Shown here: piece by piece, positions 24,146 through 36,489 of the stretch
How the letters are laid out: each line of letters starts with the position of its first letter
How positions within the stretch are numbered: the first letter of the stretch is position 1
Assembly (NCBI GenBank): GCA_933228895.1
Contig: OW121851.1
Coordinates: forward strand, 126,217,624-126,281,623
DNA: 64,000 bases
Direction: 5' to 3'
Source of the DNA: Platycnemis pennipes
Taxonomy: Eukaryota > Arthropoda > Insecta > Odonata > Platycnemididae
Made by a program: the position numbers and the translations under genes
Notes under the pieces: model-generated
The model's database searches: none
Told to the model about the DNA's origin: nothing
The model's input: the letters and a program-made list of their open reading frames with translations, nothing else

Positions 24146-25724
24146 TGATGACGAATGGATGGGAGGAGAGTTTGTTGTCAAGAAAACGCGGAAGCCCATA
24201 GCTCTTTGAAAAGATTCCTCTTCCATCGCATACTGCACGAAATTACTCTTCCGAGACCAGAGGCGAGATCACAGATCTGCCCTGCACGTTTGTCGCCGTC
24301 TCCTCCGTATTAAAGATCTGTTCGCAGTCGCTCAGATCACATTCGCTTACGACCCTCGCTGCACATTTCCTCGCGACGACTTTTACAAGTTAGAGCTCGG
24401 GATTCAAGTTGCCGGATAAAATTAGGGTCACGTTTCTGCTCTTCCATACTAGATGATTAAAATAACACTGTCACGAGTGATGATGATCTGTGATCAAGCT
24501 CCAGCTCACGTATTGGATAAAGAAAATGGAACCAAATTGCCACGATCCAAGGAATTGGTATGAATTTCAGCAGCCCATGAACGGTTGCTGTGGCCGAAGT
24601 AAGACATTGCTTTCATGAATTATCAAGCATCGAAACCTAAATCATCAAAATATTTTGTCTAACGACTATTGTGACAAGGAAAAAGATTCCCCAGTACTGA
24701 TCCTGAACCATCACATTGTTTTTGCATAAAACAACTGAATTATAGCAAAAATTATATAATTCAATGCAATAAATTTCATGTATATATATCCAGTGAATTC
24801 ACAAAAGCTATCCTTTTATAATTACGACTTCAAATCACGAATTCATTCTTTGTTGCTTTTCTTGGACATTTTGGTGCAAAATAATTTTTTGATTGTGTTT
24901 AAAGAACCATCCACTTTAAAGTGTCCGGCATAATAAAAATCGTGGGTTCTCGCAACGATTTGTAATGGGCTAATTGCACGCGATACAAGCTTTCTCCATT
25001 CCGGCACACGGCATTTTTCCCTGTAGAAATACTCACTTCTCTGGTTTTAAGAAGAAAAGAGATGGAAGAGATGGAGTTTAGGTGTAACAAATAGTTACGG
25101 GAGCTACCTCGATCCGCGGTCATTAAATTCCATCCCATCCTCTTTAATGTCGCTCCGTGCCCATTCCCTTTAACCGCCGATGAGTCAGGGCACCCGCTGC
25201 CACTCACCCACGTGCTTTTAGCCAGTGGAGTGCATTATTTGCGGTATCCAAAGGGAAGGTGTGAAAAGTCCCCATGGCTATTGCGTGTGGGTGCCAGCCC
25301 TCATCAAAAATAAAACTATATTTATTGGTGGCAATATAAAGTGGCAATACCACTGGCTCAAATTTCCTCAATCTATTTGAGAACATCGAGAAGTGAAAAG
25401 AATTCATACATTGATTGTTTTCTTGCAATAATGGTCTATTTTGATTGAGTATGAATACTTTGATTGTTTTTATTGCATCCTTGCATCCAGCCCCAAACTA
25501 CCTCTTGGTTCATATCAGCTCATTTTCTACTTCTCTGTTTTCTTTTCTCCATCTTTCATGCCTTCCAAACATTCAAGGTGATCAGCTAGATTTTTTAAAG
25601 GCCGTTAGGATAATTGCATTAAGGTTACGAGTTTAATAGAAGAACTACGAAGGAAATCATAATCAGAACGCAGGTTAAAATTTAGGTTAAACCATGAGTG
25701 TAAATTCGTAGCTGATTTGTTTAC
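24146..25724. other. Non-coding spacer
   Basis: No recognised coding sequence; the last 130 bases may be an eroded 5' extension of the following LINE copy. Confidence 0.4.
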
Positions 25725-26092
25725 AGATAACGTTAGATATATATTAAGAACCTCTGTGTATTATGCTACGTTTGATCAGATTAGCAAGATTAGAGAGATA
25801 GATTGTCGTACCAATAGATTTAAAATATCATTTTTCCCGCGTACCATAACAGGGTTAGGGTTAGGTAGGTGAAATAATGTTAGAGTAGTCTCTAGTGCAT
25901 GATGCATGTATTAATAACCGATACCTTTACAACTGTGTGAGTACTAATTATCTAGCTGCATGTGTCCCTATCTAGTATATTTCCAGGTGGTAGCCTAGTT
26001 GCATGCCAATGGTAGATGTTTGGTTATCTTCACCCCCTGCCACACACCTTCGTGTTGTCTCGTAGGGTATTACGTAGATGTAGGTGTAGATT
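25725..26092 (+). mobile_element. L2/CR1-like LINE 3' end, long copy
   Basis: Collinear with 34960-35305: a CCTCTGTGTATTATGCTACG stretch, AGATTGTCGTACCAATAGAT, the TGCATGATGCATGT block and the final CACCCCCTGCCACACACCTT ... TATTACGTAGATGTAGGTG. It is 5'-truncated just before the ORF end. Confidence 0.85.
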
Positions 26093-27849
26093 CTACCCTA
26101 GATCACATCCTGCGGAATCCCATTTCTCCGAATTACGTGTACTATACTCTCTGCTCCTATCTGTCTTTCTTCCTCCACTACGCTCAGCACTATTCCACGA
26201 CTCTCTCTTTCCATCAATCATACATTTGTCACTCTCCATTCTTCACGCACACCCACCCATGTATCCAAAAATCTTCCAATCTAATGTCGTCATTTCTCAA
26301 TATTTCCGAATCTTGGATCCATATAACGCCACCCTCGAAATAAAGAAAGAAGTTCTCATTTTAAGATAAATGCCTGCTTAGCCGTAGCTATTCCTCCAGC
26401 GTCTTTAACTCCACACCCACCTACGTCCAAAGTGTTACACGTGTCATAAATCTGTTCCACCATGCATAAACAATGCCCTCCGACCATTGTGTTAAAAATT
26501 GTCTTTTTCCCCAAAAATATAATTTGTTTTCGATTTTCTTATGATTAATTTTGGGTCGATTAAATTCAATTGAATCGAAAATTTAATCTTGTTTTACCGA
26601 TTTGCTAATTTATATCTATCTTTGTGCCTATTTTCCCAACACGTAGTGCAATTTGGTGATGATTTACTCCGATAAGTACACCCTCGATGTGGCATGCGAT
26701 GTATTCTTAAGGTGTGGATGTCATTAGATTTATTAAAGTTCTCAAATTGTTATTGAAGCAAGATATTTTATAAAAATACGCTAACATAATAATGAAATTG
26801 AATTGCGTTTTTGGAGCAGCAGTAGTGTGGCAAACAGATTACAACACGCACAGCGGGTGAGGAGCTAAGAATGAAGTTTTAAGATGAATATTTGATGGCA
26901 CCATAAGATATGAAGGGATTATGAGGGAATGAGATATCTTGGAGGTCTGCCACAAGCTAGTTCCAGTATTGATTGGCTCAGGTGGTGATGGATTAAAAGC
27001 GGGGGCGGAGAAGGAGGAAAATTGGAGCAAGGTTTGATCCGCCAAAGTCAAAAAATAAATTACGAAAATCAGGTGGTGTGTGACGTTAACACTGAAAAAT
27101 TCAGTAATCCGATGTAACACCATTCTTAATAAACATCAGTACTTCTCGCGGTCGTTTATGTTTCGAAATTATACAAAAACAGTAGAGCTATAAAGGGCAT
27201 CACTTGCACCCTTTGCTTTTGCCAACCCGTCCTTTAGATATGCGAAATTTATGAAACGGTGCCATGCATTCCTTACTCTAGCTAACTGGAAGAATTTAGA
27301 TCTGAATCGCTATCAGGCCGTAGTTCAAAGTATAATCTTAAACGTTTGAGTAAATTTAAAGGTGGTCTGTTTTTCTAAGAATTATATAATGAGAACATCT
27401 GCAATTATGTGTTGTTCCTTCAAGAAAAAGAGCTTAAAGAGATAGAATGCCATACTAACAGATTTAAAATGTCTCTTCCAGCAAACAATTAGATATCATA
27501 ATAGCGAAACACAGGAATCGAATATGCTAGTGTATTGTTGGAGGAGAAATCATTGGTGAATACGAAAAATGTTCTTAAGCTCTACTAAATCAACTGTCCA
27601 TAATTCTAACTCATTTATGAACAGTTATTTCCCAGGTAAATTTGTCCGTGCCTCGTGCGTGAAAGCAATTAATTTTATTTTAGTATATACATAACAAGGT
27701 ATCCATAGCGTAATGTGTATGTTATCATTCTTCCCTCACCCTACGCTATTGAGGGGGCATGCCGGGAAATCAATATTTGTTGATTGATAAACCTAATTCT
27801 TTAAAGACTGCCCATCTTTCATTAAAATGTTTTGGTTACTTTACCAGTG
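26093..27849. other. Non-coding spacer with pyrimidine-rich part
   Basis: 26100-26460 is pyrimidine-rich and may be antisense LINE debris. 27330-27490 weakly resembles the LINE 3' UTR. Nothing is certain. Confidence 0.35.
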
Positions 27850-27874
27850 ACTAGTCTTTAGCTTTATCATCAGG
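27850..27874 (-). ncRNA. Decayed hammerhead-like motif
   Basis: On the minus strand CTGATGATAAAGCTAAAGAC followed by TAGTC and ACTGG. The CUGAUGA box and palindromic ACTAGT stem III with GTC-like end survive, but stem II is shortened and GAAA has become AAGA. Confidence 0.4.
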
Positions 27875-28342
27875 GCAGACGGAAATGACAAAGTAAGGGA
27901 GATTAACCTTCCAACCGGGAAATACGTGAGATAGTGTTTGTTTCCCCCACGCAAAATAAAGGACTATAACATAAGCAAATGCTAATTCATTAAAAGAAAT
28001 AGCGAATCACGCATTAATATTTCTCAAATTTTTATTTCCTCCTATTTATCAGAAAAATATATTTTTCCACGGCCGGTGACCGATAACCGGTCCGGTAACA
28101 TATTCCGAAGATTCAGTCGATATTGTTCGCGTTAATATTTCCGCCTTTTTGCTGATCACCAACGATGGCTCACTCCTCCCACGTTTCCCTCATTCCCCTC
28201 AATTCCCCCCACCTACCACCTTCCGCCTACCACCCCCTTATATATGCTGGTGAATACACCTCATACCTACCTGCCGCAATAAACGAAACATATGTTGTAA
28301 TAAATATTTTTAGCTCATGGATATTGACCATTTAAGTATTTC

Positions 28343-28415
28343 TCGGTTTCACTAACACCCCCAGACAAGCCCTTGCGGTAGCTTCTGGGCAACATGTAGA
28401 TTTGTTTGTAGATAT
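28343..28415 (+). mobile_element. L2/CR1-like LINE 3' terminal unit
   Basis: CACTAACACCCCCAGACAAG, CCCTTGCGGTAGCTTCTGGG and ATGTAGATTTGTTTGTAGAT match the terminal unit with several substitutions. Confidence 0.6.
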
Positions 28416-28664
28416 TTTTTTTGTGTATGGATTCATCAGAAAGCATAAAATGCGATTCTCACGCCGCATATGGCGCCCAATCGTCTTTCGGCGTCTTCTC
28501 CCACATCGGTGGCTTTTTCTTCTACTGCAACTTTGGCCCTCTTCTTTCCTCTTCTGTTGTCCACTTTCCCCCGTATTCTTAGTCTAGGGCCATCGCCAAC
28601 GCCATACCTTTCCTTTTTCGGAATAAAAAGCAGAGAATTCTATTGTATTCATCAACTGACGTGA

Positions 28665-28790
28665 GTGTCGTATGGAGAGAATTCCAAGTTGAGTACTCTG
28701 TCCGTCGGATACGTTGTTAAAACGCGGTTTAACTTTTGGTGCCTTTCTTTTAGCGCAAGCTAATGCCGACGCAGTCCTCTGGATTGCCAC
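28665..28790 (+). repeat. SINE family 1 body fragment
   Basis: TGAGTACTCTGTCCGTCGGA followed by GTTAAAACGCGG and GCAAGCTAATGCCGACGCAG, matching the family body just upstream of a 540-bp TIR element. Confidence 0.55.
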
Positions 28791-28795
28791 ATACT

Positions 28796-29330
28796 AATGG
28801 GGTCGTTTACCATATTTTTTTATTGCCGAATCTGATAGAGTTTGTAAAATAAAAGGACCCGTATTTCTCCGTTTTCTGATACGTCAATTATTTATCGAGT
28901 TATAAGCGGGGAAAAACTGATGTTTTTAACCCTTTCGGAAAAGTGCATGGTGCAACCTCTGACGTATATCGACTTCGTCCAATCACAACTGAGCCCGCGA
29001 AGCTACTTCGCCTTATCGTAATGGGGGACACACAGCTGAATCTGCCAATAGGAGCAGTTGCGACAGCATCTGTGCGAGTAGACCTTCCGAGAACCCCCCT
29101 CCACTCCCTCCCCCTCCCCTAATAGCAGTCAAGGACGGGAGGAAAATGACGTCAATATTATCGTAGCAGCTTTTTCGGTGGGCGTCACCTTTTGCTTATT
29201 TTAAGTTTTGATTTATGAGTGAATGGTTGTGGTTAGAAGATTAATTTTTTCACTAAAATTCTTTTTTTGTTTCCATCTAACGATTTCGTGTACAAAATTA
29301 CGATTTCGGTTCCGAGTAAACGCCCCCATT
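28796..29330. mobile_element. 540-bp TIR element, copy 2
   Basis: Collinear with copy 1 over its whole length with small indels, including both termini and TGACGTCA at 29147-29154. It also follows a SINE body remnant. Confidence 0.82.
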
Positions 29331-30494
29331 AGGGAGTTTTGTTGAGAACGCCATCTAGAGGACGCTGATGACAACACCTCTTATATATCCACCTTTCCTT
29401 CATTACTGGAACAATTCCTACTTCTATTTAATTACTCGCCTATCCTCTATGGTGAAAAGAAACCTCACCTTTCTGTTGCCTTCCCTGCTAGTAACAGCAT
29501 CTCAGAGCGAAGGCCATGACTAAGAACCACAATACCCTATCCTTATGGTTTTCCTCAAATCTATCTCTCTCAGATATTACAATGCAAAGTGGCAATATTT
29601 CCTAATGATAGCAAGTTATTTCACATTATCATCAACAAACCAAAAACTTCATTGAAGAAATGCCACATAATCATATTTTTATTGCACAGGTGTATTTCCA
29701 TGAGGATTTCAACTATATTTCGTTGTGAATTTTCTTCTCTTTTTACTTCTTCATGCCTACCTAATTTATTTAGGTTATATTCCAGCGTAAAAATTAACTG
29801 TCTTCCCCTCGAAGCCAATATATTTAATAGTTTTAAATCTTTCAGAATAGTTTACTTTAGTAGATCTATGTAATGCTTGTTTCTTTAGCTCGAAGTGTAA
29901 GACTTACAATCTTTCTTGAGATATGTTAATTTCATTGAATCCGAGAATCAAACATGTGAAGGGTTTGATCGAACGTGTATTTGCTTGCGTTCCGTCTGCC
30001 CACCTCCCTTTGAACTCCCCCCCTTCCCCCCTCTTCCAAATGAATTCCCTATCTCGTCCTCTGTTTCTTTTTTCGCAATTTCATGAGCCACCTGCTTTCA
30101 ATTTCCTTTTCATCTGACGGGGATCGGATCTCATCATCTGCCCCGCAAATCGCTCTCTCGCTCACTCCGCTGCAATAACTCTCGCTCCTAACCCCCCACC
30201 CTGTCGTATTCATCCGTCTCTCTTGTTATACCTAACCGAATAGGGATTAGATATTGGACTCGAGTCAGGATATAAAGTTAGTCTGCGATTCCGTATGGCA
30301 GGTACCTTGTCTTTCAGCAGACGTACGACACAATTTGATGCAAAAAAACGGATCGTTAACCACATGGGTGGGGTGTATGTATGGCTCTGAAGTAAAATTC
30401 AAAATGAAAATAAAATTAAGCTAATTTTATTTCTTAAAACATATATTACTGGCAGTAAATAAAATTATTCTTACGTTATTTGGTAATTCAAACC
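29331..30494. other. Non-coding spacer
   Basis: A pyrimidine-rich segment at 30000-30220; no domains recognised. Confidence 0.4.
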
Positions 30495-31170
30495 TGGTTC
30501 ATCATCATCATCATTGGTCAACAATCCTAGGATTGGTTTGACGCTGCTTTCCACTCGATCCTTCTATCGGCTAATCTCTTCATATTAACGTAATTCCTCT
30601 CTTTTACATCCTTCAAAACCTGTTCTATGTATCTCATACGAGGCCTGCCTTTTCCATTCTTCCCGTTCACTTTTCCCTCGACGATTGTCTTCATCAGGCC
30701 ATCGTGTCTTAAGATATATAGCTGATCAAGTTGTCCCTTCTTCTTTTTATAGTTTTCAGCAGACTTCTCTTTTCTCCCACTCTTCTTAGGACCTCCTCGT
30801 TACTTACTCGGTCGATCCATTTAATCTTCATCATTCTTCTGTAGCACCACATTTCAAATGCTTCTACCCTTTTCTTCTCCGCTGCTGTCATCGTCCATGC
30901 CTCACTACCGTAAAGAAACATGCTCCAATTGTATGTTCTGATGAATTGTTTCCTTACCTCTACGCTTGTATTTCCAGCTGTAAGTAGATTCTTCTTTTGA
31001 TAGAATGCCCTCTTTGCCTGGGATATTCTACTAACTATTTCTTACTTGCTTCGTCCATCGTTGGGTACTCGGCTTCCTAGGTAACAGAACTCTTTCACCT
31101 CTGAAAGTTTTTGTTTTCCTAGTTTGGCGTTGGTTTCGGCCTCTTCTTTCTTGCTGCTTCTTCTTCAAAC
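30495..31170 (-). mobile_element. RTE 3'-end fragment, antisense
   Basis: On the minus strand this runs from the region just after FADD (SKKEEAETNAKLGKQKL) through FLYGSEAWTMTAAEKKRVEAFEMWCYRRMMKIKWIDRVSNEEVLRRVGEKRSLLK to the ATCATCATCATCATTGG tail complement at about 30499-30515. One in-frame stop is seen near 31043. It is 5'-truncated, as expected for target-primed reverse transcription. Confidence 0.88.
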
Positions 31171-31424
31171 CTGGTTAGTGCTTTAAATACAAGACCACTA
31201 GCTATAAAAGATGTAAAATAGGATTTGTAAGTTTTTCTGATTCGCAAAAATATATTTATGGCTCTTGATTAATCTTTAATCGCTTTGAAGGATAACTTTT
31301 GACTTTTTCATCTCTAAATTATTTCCGGCCGTTGTGCTAAGTGATAAAAATAAAGACCCGCCGACTCCTAAGTGATGCTTCGTGACCTTTCATCCTCCCC
31401 CTCTCCCCCTTTCACGTGGTTGCT

Positions 31425-31672
31425 TGATTCCCCCTAACTGACATTTGAAATTTCTTTCTTCGAACCAACAATAATATATCATGACAGGCTACATAGTAAT
31501 CGGGTAAGCTGGTGAATTATGGATAAAAAGTAACATTTTTAGTGTGTCCTGCATGACACTCATATTTATCTCTCATTCAGTAGTATGCATTTGTAAACAT
31601 TAGTGCATGTTTGGTGATAAAACACTCCGCCTCACACCCTAGTGGCTGGCAACAGGGTAGTCAGAAGATGCA
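31425..31672 (+). mobile_element. L2/CR1-like LINE 3' end, subfamily B
   Basis: Collinear with 10120-10417: GATTCCCCCTAACTGACATT, GTCCTGCATGACACTCATAT, TTTGTAAACATTAGTGCATG and a decayed terminal unit (CGCCTCACACCCTAGTGG). Confidence 0.75.
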
Positions 31673-32394
31673 AAAGTAGTTTAGCCTGTAGCGCACTTTG
31701 AAAATTTCTTGTTCACTGCGCCTTTTCAAGTCTAATCGTAATCTAAATCATTGAAAATGCCTTTATAAACACTATATTCCAAGATAGATATCAATCAATT
31801 AGTTTAATTATCTTACTGGATGTATAACCGCTACGTTTCTTTATTAAGAAGTATTTTATCTATCAGTGTGTACTAAGTGTATGTTTAGTGATTATTCAAC
31901 ACATTTCACTCCCACTATTAATAATATTACATGTCACTATTAATAATAGAGGTGACTGGTAAGATACATTCAATAGATGTAAATCAATGCCCTGAAGAGC
32001 CTGTGAGGGAAGGTCCTGCGAGAAAAATTACCAGCTTGAGTGTGCCAGTTTTACAAAAAACGGTCGTAAAGGTTGTTTATTATTGTCATAGTACTCCAGA
32101 TTTCAAAGAGACGCTTGAATATGTGGAGTTGATACATTGAAAAAAATTAATAAATAGGATTAAATTATGATTTTTAATATATAAATAAAAAAATCAATTT
32201 TATTAGTCCTTTGATTTCATTGAATATGATTTTAACGTAGAAAGTTTAATGACGGTTCGGCGTTTCATCAAGACATCATTGGACTTAGGATGTATTCAGA
32301 AGGGTTCCTAGGGTCTGTTAGAATTTTACTTCATTTTTCTACCATAATGTTCGCTTTGAAATTCGTTGTTCATATTTATTGAAAATCTTTATAA

Positions 32395-32600
32395 CCAGTA
32401 ATCACTTCGTCATTATGTAGACACTAACCATCTAATTGCACGTGACTCCTATACCTAACTTGTTTTCATGTAGTATTATCATGGTAGCTCTTAATTTTCA
32501 TTTCAGTAGTGCATTTATGGTGATTTTCATCCCCTGCCAAACACCCTCGCGGCTGCTTGCAGGGCATTGCGTAAATTTAGATGCAGATGAACAGCAGTTT
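32395..32600 (+). mobile_element. L2/CR1-like LINE 3' end
   Basis: Matches the last 200 bases of the parent: GTAGACACTAACCATCTAAT, a GTGCATTTATGGTGATTTTC stretch, then CCCTCGCGGCTGCTTGCAGG and a TTAGATGCAGATG tail. Confidence 0.82.
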
Positions 32601-32636
32601 GATTCACTACGCAGCATCATGTTCTTTTGTTCCATA

Positions 32637-32715
32637 TTTGGTGCATGTTTGGTAATGTTTCACCTCCTGCCATGCATCCTCGAGGTGGCTTCCAAGGCTC
32701 CCTGCAGGTGTAGCT
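32637..32715 (+). mobile_element. L2/CR1-like LINE 3' terminal unit
   Basis: A short unit (TGGTGCATGTTTGGTAATG ... CCTGCCATGCATCCTCGAGG ... GCAGGTGTAGC) directly behind another copy, so two insertions lie in tandem. Confidence 0.75.
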
Positions 32716-33159
32716 TGTAAATATTGGAAAGAATTTCTTTCCATGTAAGATGTGTGACGTGTCCTCCATTTTACGATCGTTTTACGATGGAGACGAAAAA
32801 ACCTTTCGAAGGGATTGTTGGCAGGGTCATCGTGGAAGTGGTAGAGTTTGTATGTGCGCGCGCGGTTGTAGAGAACGATGAGGATGAACTTGGAACGCGC
32901 TGCGAGTGGCGATGAGACGATGGGATTAAGACGAAGGCGAATAAAAGAAACTCCTCACGCGCCTCAAAAGTCCAGAGGAAAAGCTCCCACTAATTGCCTC
33001 TCTTTCTCTCTTCCTTCCGAACTTCTTCCAAAGATAGACCGACCACGGCTTAACTTTCGGGAAACCCCTTAGTTTAGGAAGAGAATAGGCTCCTCGGTTC
33101 ACCACATAGAAGAACCCTGTCAGAAAAGTGTGATCCAACTAACACGGTCATCTCCCGAA

Positions 33160-33228
33160 GGCAATCCCTCGAGGGTGTACGGCAGAGGGGGAATATGGTA
33201 CTCGAACATGCGTTAGGTGCTTGCCACC
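33160..33228 (-). mobile_element. L2/CR1-like LINE 3' terminal unit
   Basis: On the minus strand: CACCTAACGCATGTTCGAGT, CCCCCTCTGCCGTACACCCT, CGAGGGATTGCC. Confidence 0.6.
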
Positions 33229-33984
33229 TAAAGATATGCTACTACTGCTAAGAAAAACTAGTTCAACTAACGCATGCATGAGTCGCGTGCTACAAAATGA
33301 TTAGAAAATCAGAAAGTTCGAAAGGAATACAGTATATGTATATCATATGGTCAAAAATTTGTATGAATTTACCTTCACATTTTAAAGCAAGTAATGGTGC
33401 TATTGGCGTGCGCCAAAAACTTTACCTACAGTGTGCTTCAAATTAGAGCACCGATAGAGCATCGCTCTTACCTATCCGGCTGTATGACGCTTGTTATGTT
33501 CTCTTCTTATTCGCGGGAAGAAAAAATATTTTATCTATTCCCACGGTATTTTATCCCTCTTATCTTTTTCCCATGATCGAATCGATAAAGCCGCTATGGA
33601 AAAGTTCAGGAAACCCATACAATAAGTCTCGGCAGTTAAAGGGTGTATTTCCATAGTGATATATGTCCCTTTAAATATTTCAATTCTAGCTCAGCGAGGC
33701 CATCAACCATCCAAGGAAGCGCTGAGGAAATTTTACTCGCTGAACGACGCCTATACAGTGGATGAGTCATGCGTTTAAGTGATTAAGTTTTTCTCTAATT
33801 CTCCAAATCTTGTATTCGTGTTAGACTCGGTCATAATATGCAGGAGCTCTCAAGATATAATTAATACCGTAATCGGAATACAGGTTGGCTTCAGATTTAC
33901 GTAAAAGATCCTGTGTGAATTGTTATCTATGGATAGAAATTTAAATTCAAGTCATCATGAGACACTAGCGCAATTATTGTGGTA

Positions 33985-34090
33985 ATGGTATTTCACAAAT
34001 CGTAGTCAATAGTGCATGTTTGGTGATCTTCACACCCTGCCACACACCCTCGTGGTGGCTCGCAGAGTATTACGTAGATGTAGATGAATC
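33985..34090 (+). mobile_element. L2/CR1-like LINE 3' terminal unit
   Basis: GTAGTCAATAGTGCATGTTT then CACCCTGCCACACACCCTCG and a TATTACGTAGATGTAGATGA tail. One of the cleanest copies of the 80-base terminal unit. Confidence 0.82.
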
Positions 34091-34582
34091 GTTTTTGTGA
34101 ATGATCGAAGATTATAAGCAAATCCACATCGTACGGGTTCTATATATCGGTGGCATGCACCAAATCAGACGTTACGACGGAAAAGTCTCAATTTTTCTTA
34201 CTTTCCCATCGCCTTTACCTAAAATACTTTATGGAAATTGTAATCAAAGGTTAAGTAAATGTGTACATACGCCCTTTACCTGCATGAAAAGTCTGCAGCC
34301 ATCGCTGGTGAACGCTGTCAATGCGTTTCGCTAAGAGCGGAGGTGGAGAAGGAGAAAACTTCGTTTCGGAGTTCCGATCCTCTCTCCTAAAAGTGATGAT
34401 GTTTTATCGGCTGATCTGGTAGCGTGGCCGACAGACGTTCACTGTTCCCTTCATTTCCCTTCATGCTGGCAGCCCAGGCCAGTTGCATGGGAACGAAGGA
34501 AGGAGTGGGGGTGCAAGTGAAGAGGGCAGGGTGGGAAAAATAAGGGTCGAAGAGACACGAGTGGTTGTGGGAGGGATTGGAG

Positions 34583-34610
34583 TCATAGAGGTATATATAT
34601 ACCTCTATGA
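34583..34610. repeat. Perfect 28-base palindrome
   Basis: TCATAGAGGTATAT joined to its exact reverse complement ATATACCTCTATGA. No function is apparent. Confidence 0.85.
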
Positions 34611-34714
34611 TGGGAGTGCTGAGTAAGGGAAAGGGTGTGTTAAGGGAGAGACGGAGAATGAACCTGTGTGCCGACCTCTCTTCTCTCAATGGCCTGCGGG
34701 GGAGCCATGTACCC

Positions 34715-35305
34715 ACCCCCATGTAGGCCCCACCTTGAGTATGCAGCCAGTCAATGGGATCCTAATGAATTAGGTTTGATCAGAGAACTAGACAGTGTGC
34801 AGCGTAGAGCAGCTACGTTCGCTAAAAGGTGTTACGATAGGTTGAGTAGTGTTTCAGAATTAATAAAAGAATTAGGGTGGGAATCATTATCAGAGCGTCG
34901 GTTAAAGTACAGATTAAATCTATTCGAGAAATTTCATTCGGATAGCTTTACTAAAGATGTTAGGAACATATTTAAAAAAACCTGCGTATTATGCTAGATT
35001 CGACCAGACAAATAAGATTAGAGAGCTAAATTGTCGTACTGATAGATTCAAAATGGCATTTTTCCCCGTACTATAAGAGAACAGAATAGGCAGCATAGCA
35101 AAGGGATAGGTAGGGGAAATATTTTAGAGTATTCTGTAGTGCATGATGCATGTCTTACCCCTTAAATACTGTAGACACTAACAATCAAGTTGCATGAGAC
35201 AATATAGTTGCTGGTTTGCATGTTGGTAGTGCATGCCTGGTGATCTTCACCCCCTGCCACACACCCTCGCGGTGCCTTGCAGGGTATCGTGTAGATGTAG
35301 ATGAG
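34715..35305 (+). mobile_element. CR1/L2/Jockey-like LINE, 3' end with ORF C-terminus
   Basis: The frame to 34997 reads RPHLEYAASQWDPNE, LDSVQRRAATFAKRCYDR, SVSELIKELGWESLSERRLK and ends in a stop at 34995. This is the typical C-terminal region of CR1/L2/Jockey-group LINE polyproteins. A 300-base 3' UTR follows, ending ACCCCCTGCCACACACCCTC, then GCAGGGTATCGTG and the tail TAGATGTAGATGA. This 3' end is the key to the many short repeats scattered through the window. Confidence 0.88.
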
Positions 35306-36489
35306 ATATAATTTACCCAAATTTTCCTCCCCCTCCACGCTGGGTAATAAATACCATCCTCTTCTTTTTTTCTGGTAGTTTGGAGTGTGTTTTTAAATTG
35401 TTGCTCCCAAAATCTAATAGATGTGATACACTGAGGATACGCGTAGGCATAGCGTGATTAGTTGTTGGTTCCCAGCTTCATTTTTATTTTATTTCATTTA
35501 CTGAATAAATCTCTTTTTAGTAAAGTTCGAACATAAAAATAGAAAATTAGGGTGGAAAACGATTTTCGTAGTGAATTCCTTATTTTAGATAGCAGTATTG
35601 TTTTTTGATGGTCTCTTTTTTTTAGTCTTTTCAAAAGTCATAATGGAAAAAAATCGGTCGGCAAACTGCTAAGATCCGTTTACCAACGGTTAAGTTGCAG
35701 CCGCGCGGGTGGCTACATGAACTGATGTTCACTAAACAGAATCGGTATCGAGAAAATGAATGAATTCTGAATATAATGACCGCGCCTATTTTAAATAGCC
35801 ATTCAGGCGTAGAATGGGATAAAAGGATATTCCCAATAATTTTTGATGTTTTGTGCCAGGTGCATCTTCAGCCATTACTTCAATGTTGGTATTGAACACA
35901 CATAATTCTTAATATGCTACAATGGTTCTTCCACTGCAGCACCAATCGAAACGTAGTGAATGAAAGGGTACAAATATATAATTTCAAAAATAATCTCAAT
36001 CAAAGTCAACATTTGAACGGTCAATGAGATAATAAACTTTCTACGGAACTCATCGTTCCGAAGATACTGCAAACAAGACTTGACCTTCTCTTCGCTCAAG
36101 GCTATATAACTACCTTCTTTTTACTCATAACCCTGAAAGCCAAAACAAGCTGTTAAAGCATTTCAAAAACGGGGGGACGATATGCTCTACACCTTCCAAT
36201 TCGTTTAGTCGGCATGTCAATCATGGGAGGAACGACCGTAGTGACACCTAGGCATCACTTACCGAACCACTTAAAATCGATATTACAGATTTTAGCACTC
36301 TTACCTCACTCTAAGGTCCTTACATCCACGCAAGTCTTCGCGTTCACGCGATGCGAATTTTCAGAAGCGTTGGCTCATCAGCATCTTCAGGGAATTCCCA
36401 TAGCCTCCCTATTAAGTGCGGTAGGGAATGTTTCATCACGAAACGCGCCAAAAGACATGCGGCGACGTAATTGGAAAATTAATCATTAA
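35306..36489. other. AT-rich spacer
   Basis: Contains one decayed hammerhead-like motif. A 91-codon open frame at 36214-36489 has no recognisable domain. Confidence 0.4.
35844..35871 (-). ncRNA. Decayed hammerhead-like motif
   Basis: On the minus strand CTGAAGA, then TGC-ACCTG-GCA and CAAAAC. GAAA is mutated to AAAA and no clear cleavage site follows. Confidence 0.35.

Noticed and set aside
25848..25870. Telomere-like GGGTTAGGGTTAGG
   Set aside because: Only about two units, inside a LINE 3' UTR copy; arthropod telomeres are usually TTAGG, and no array is present.
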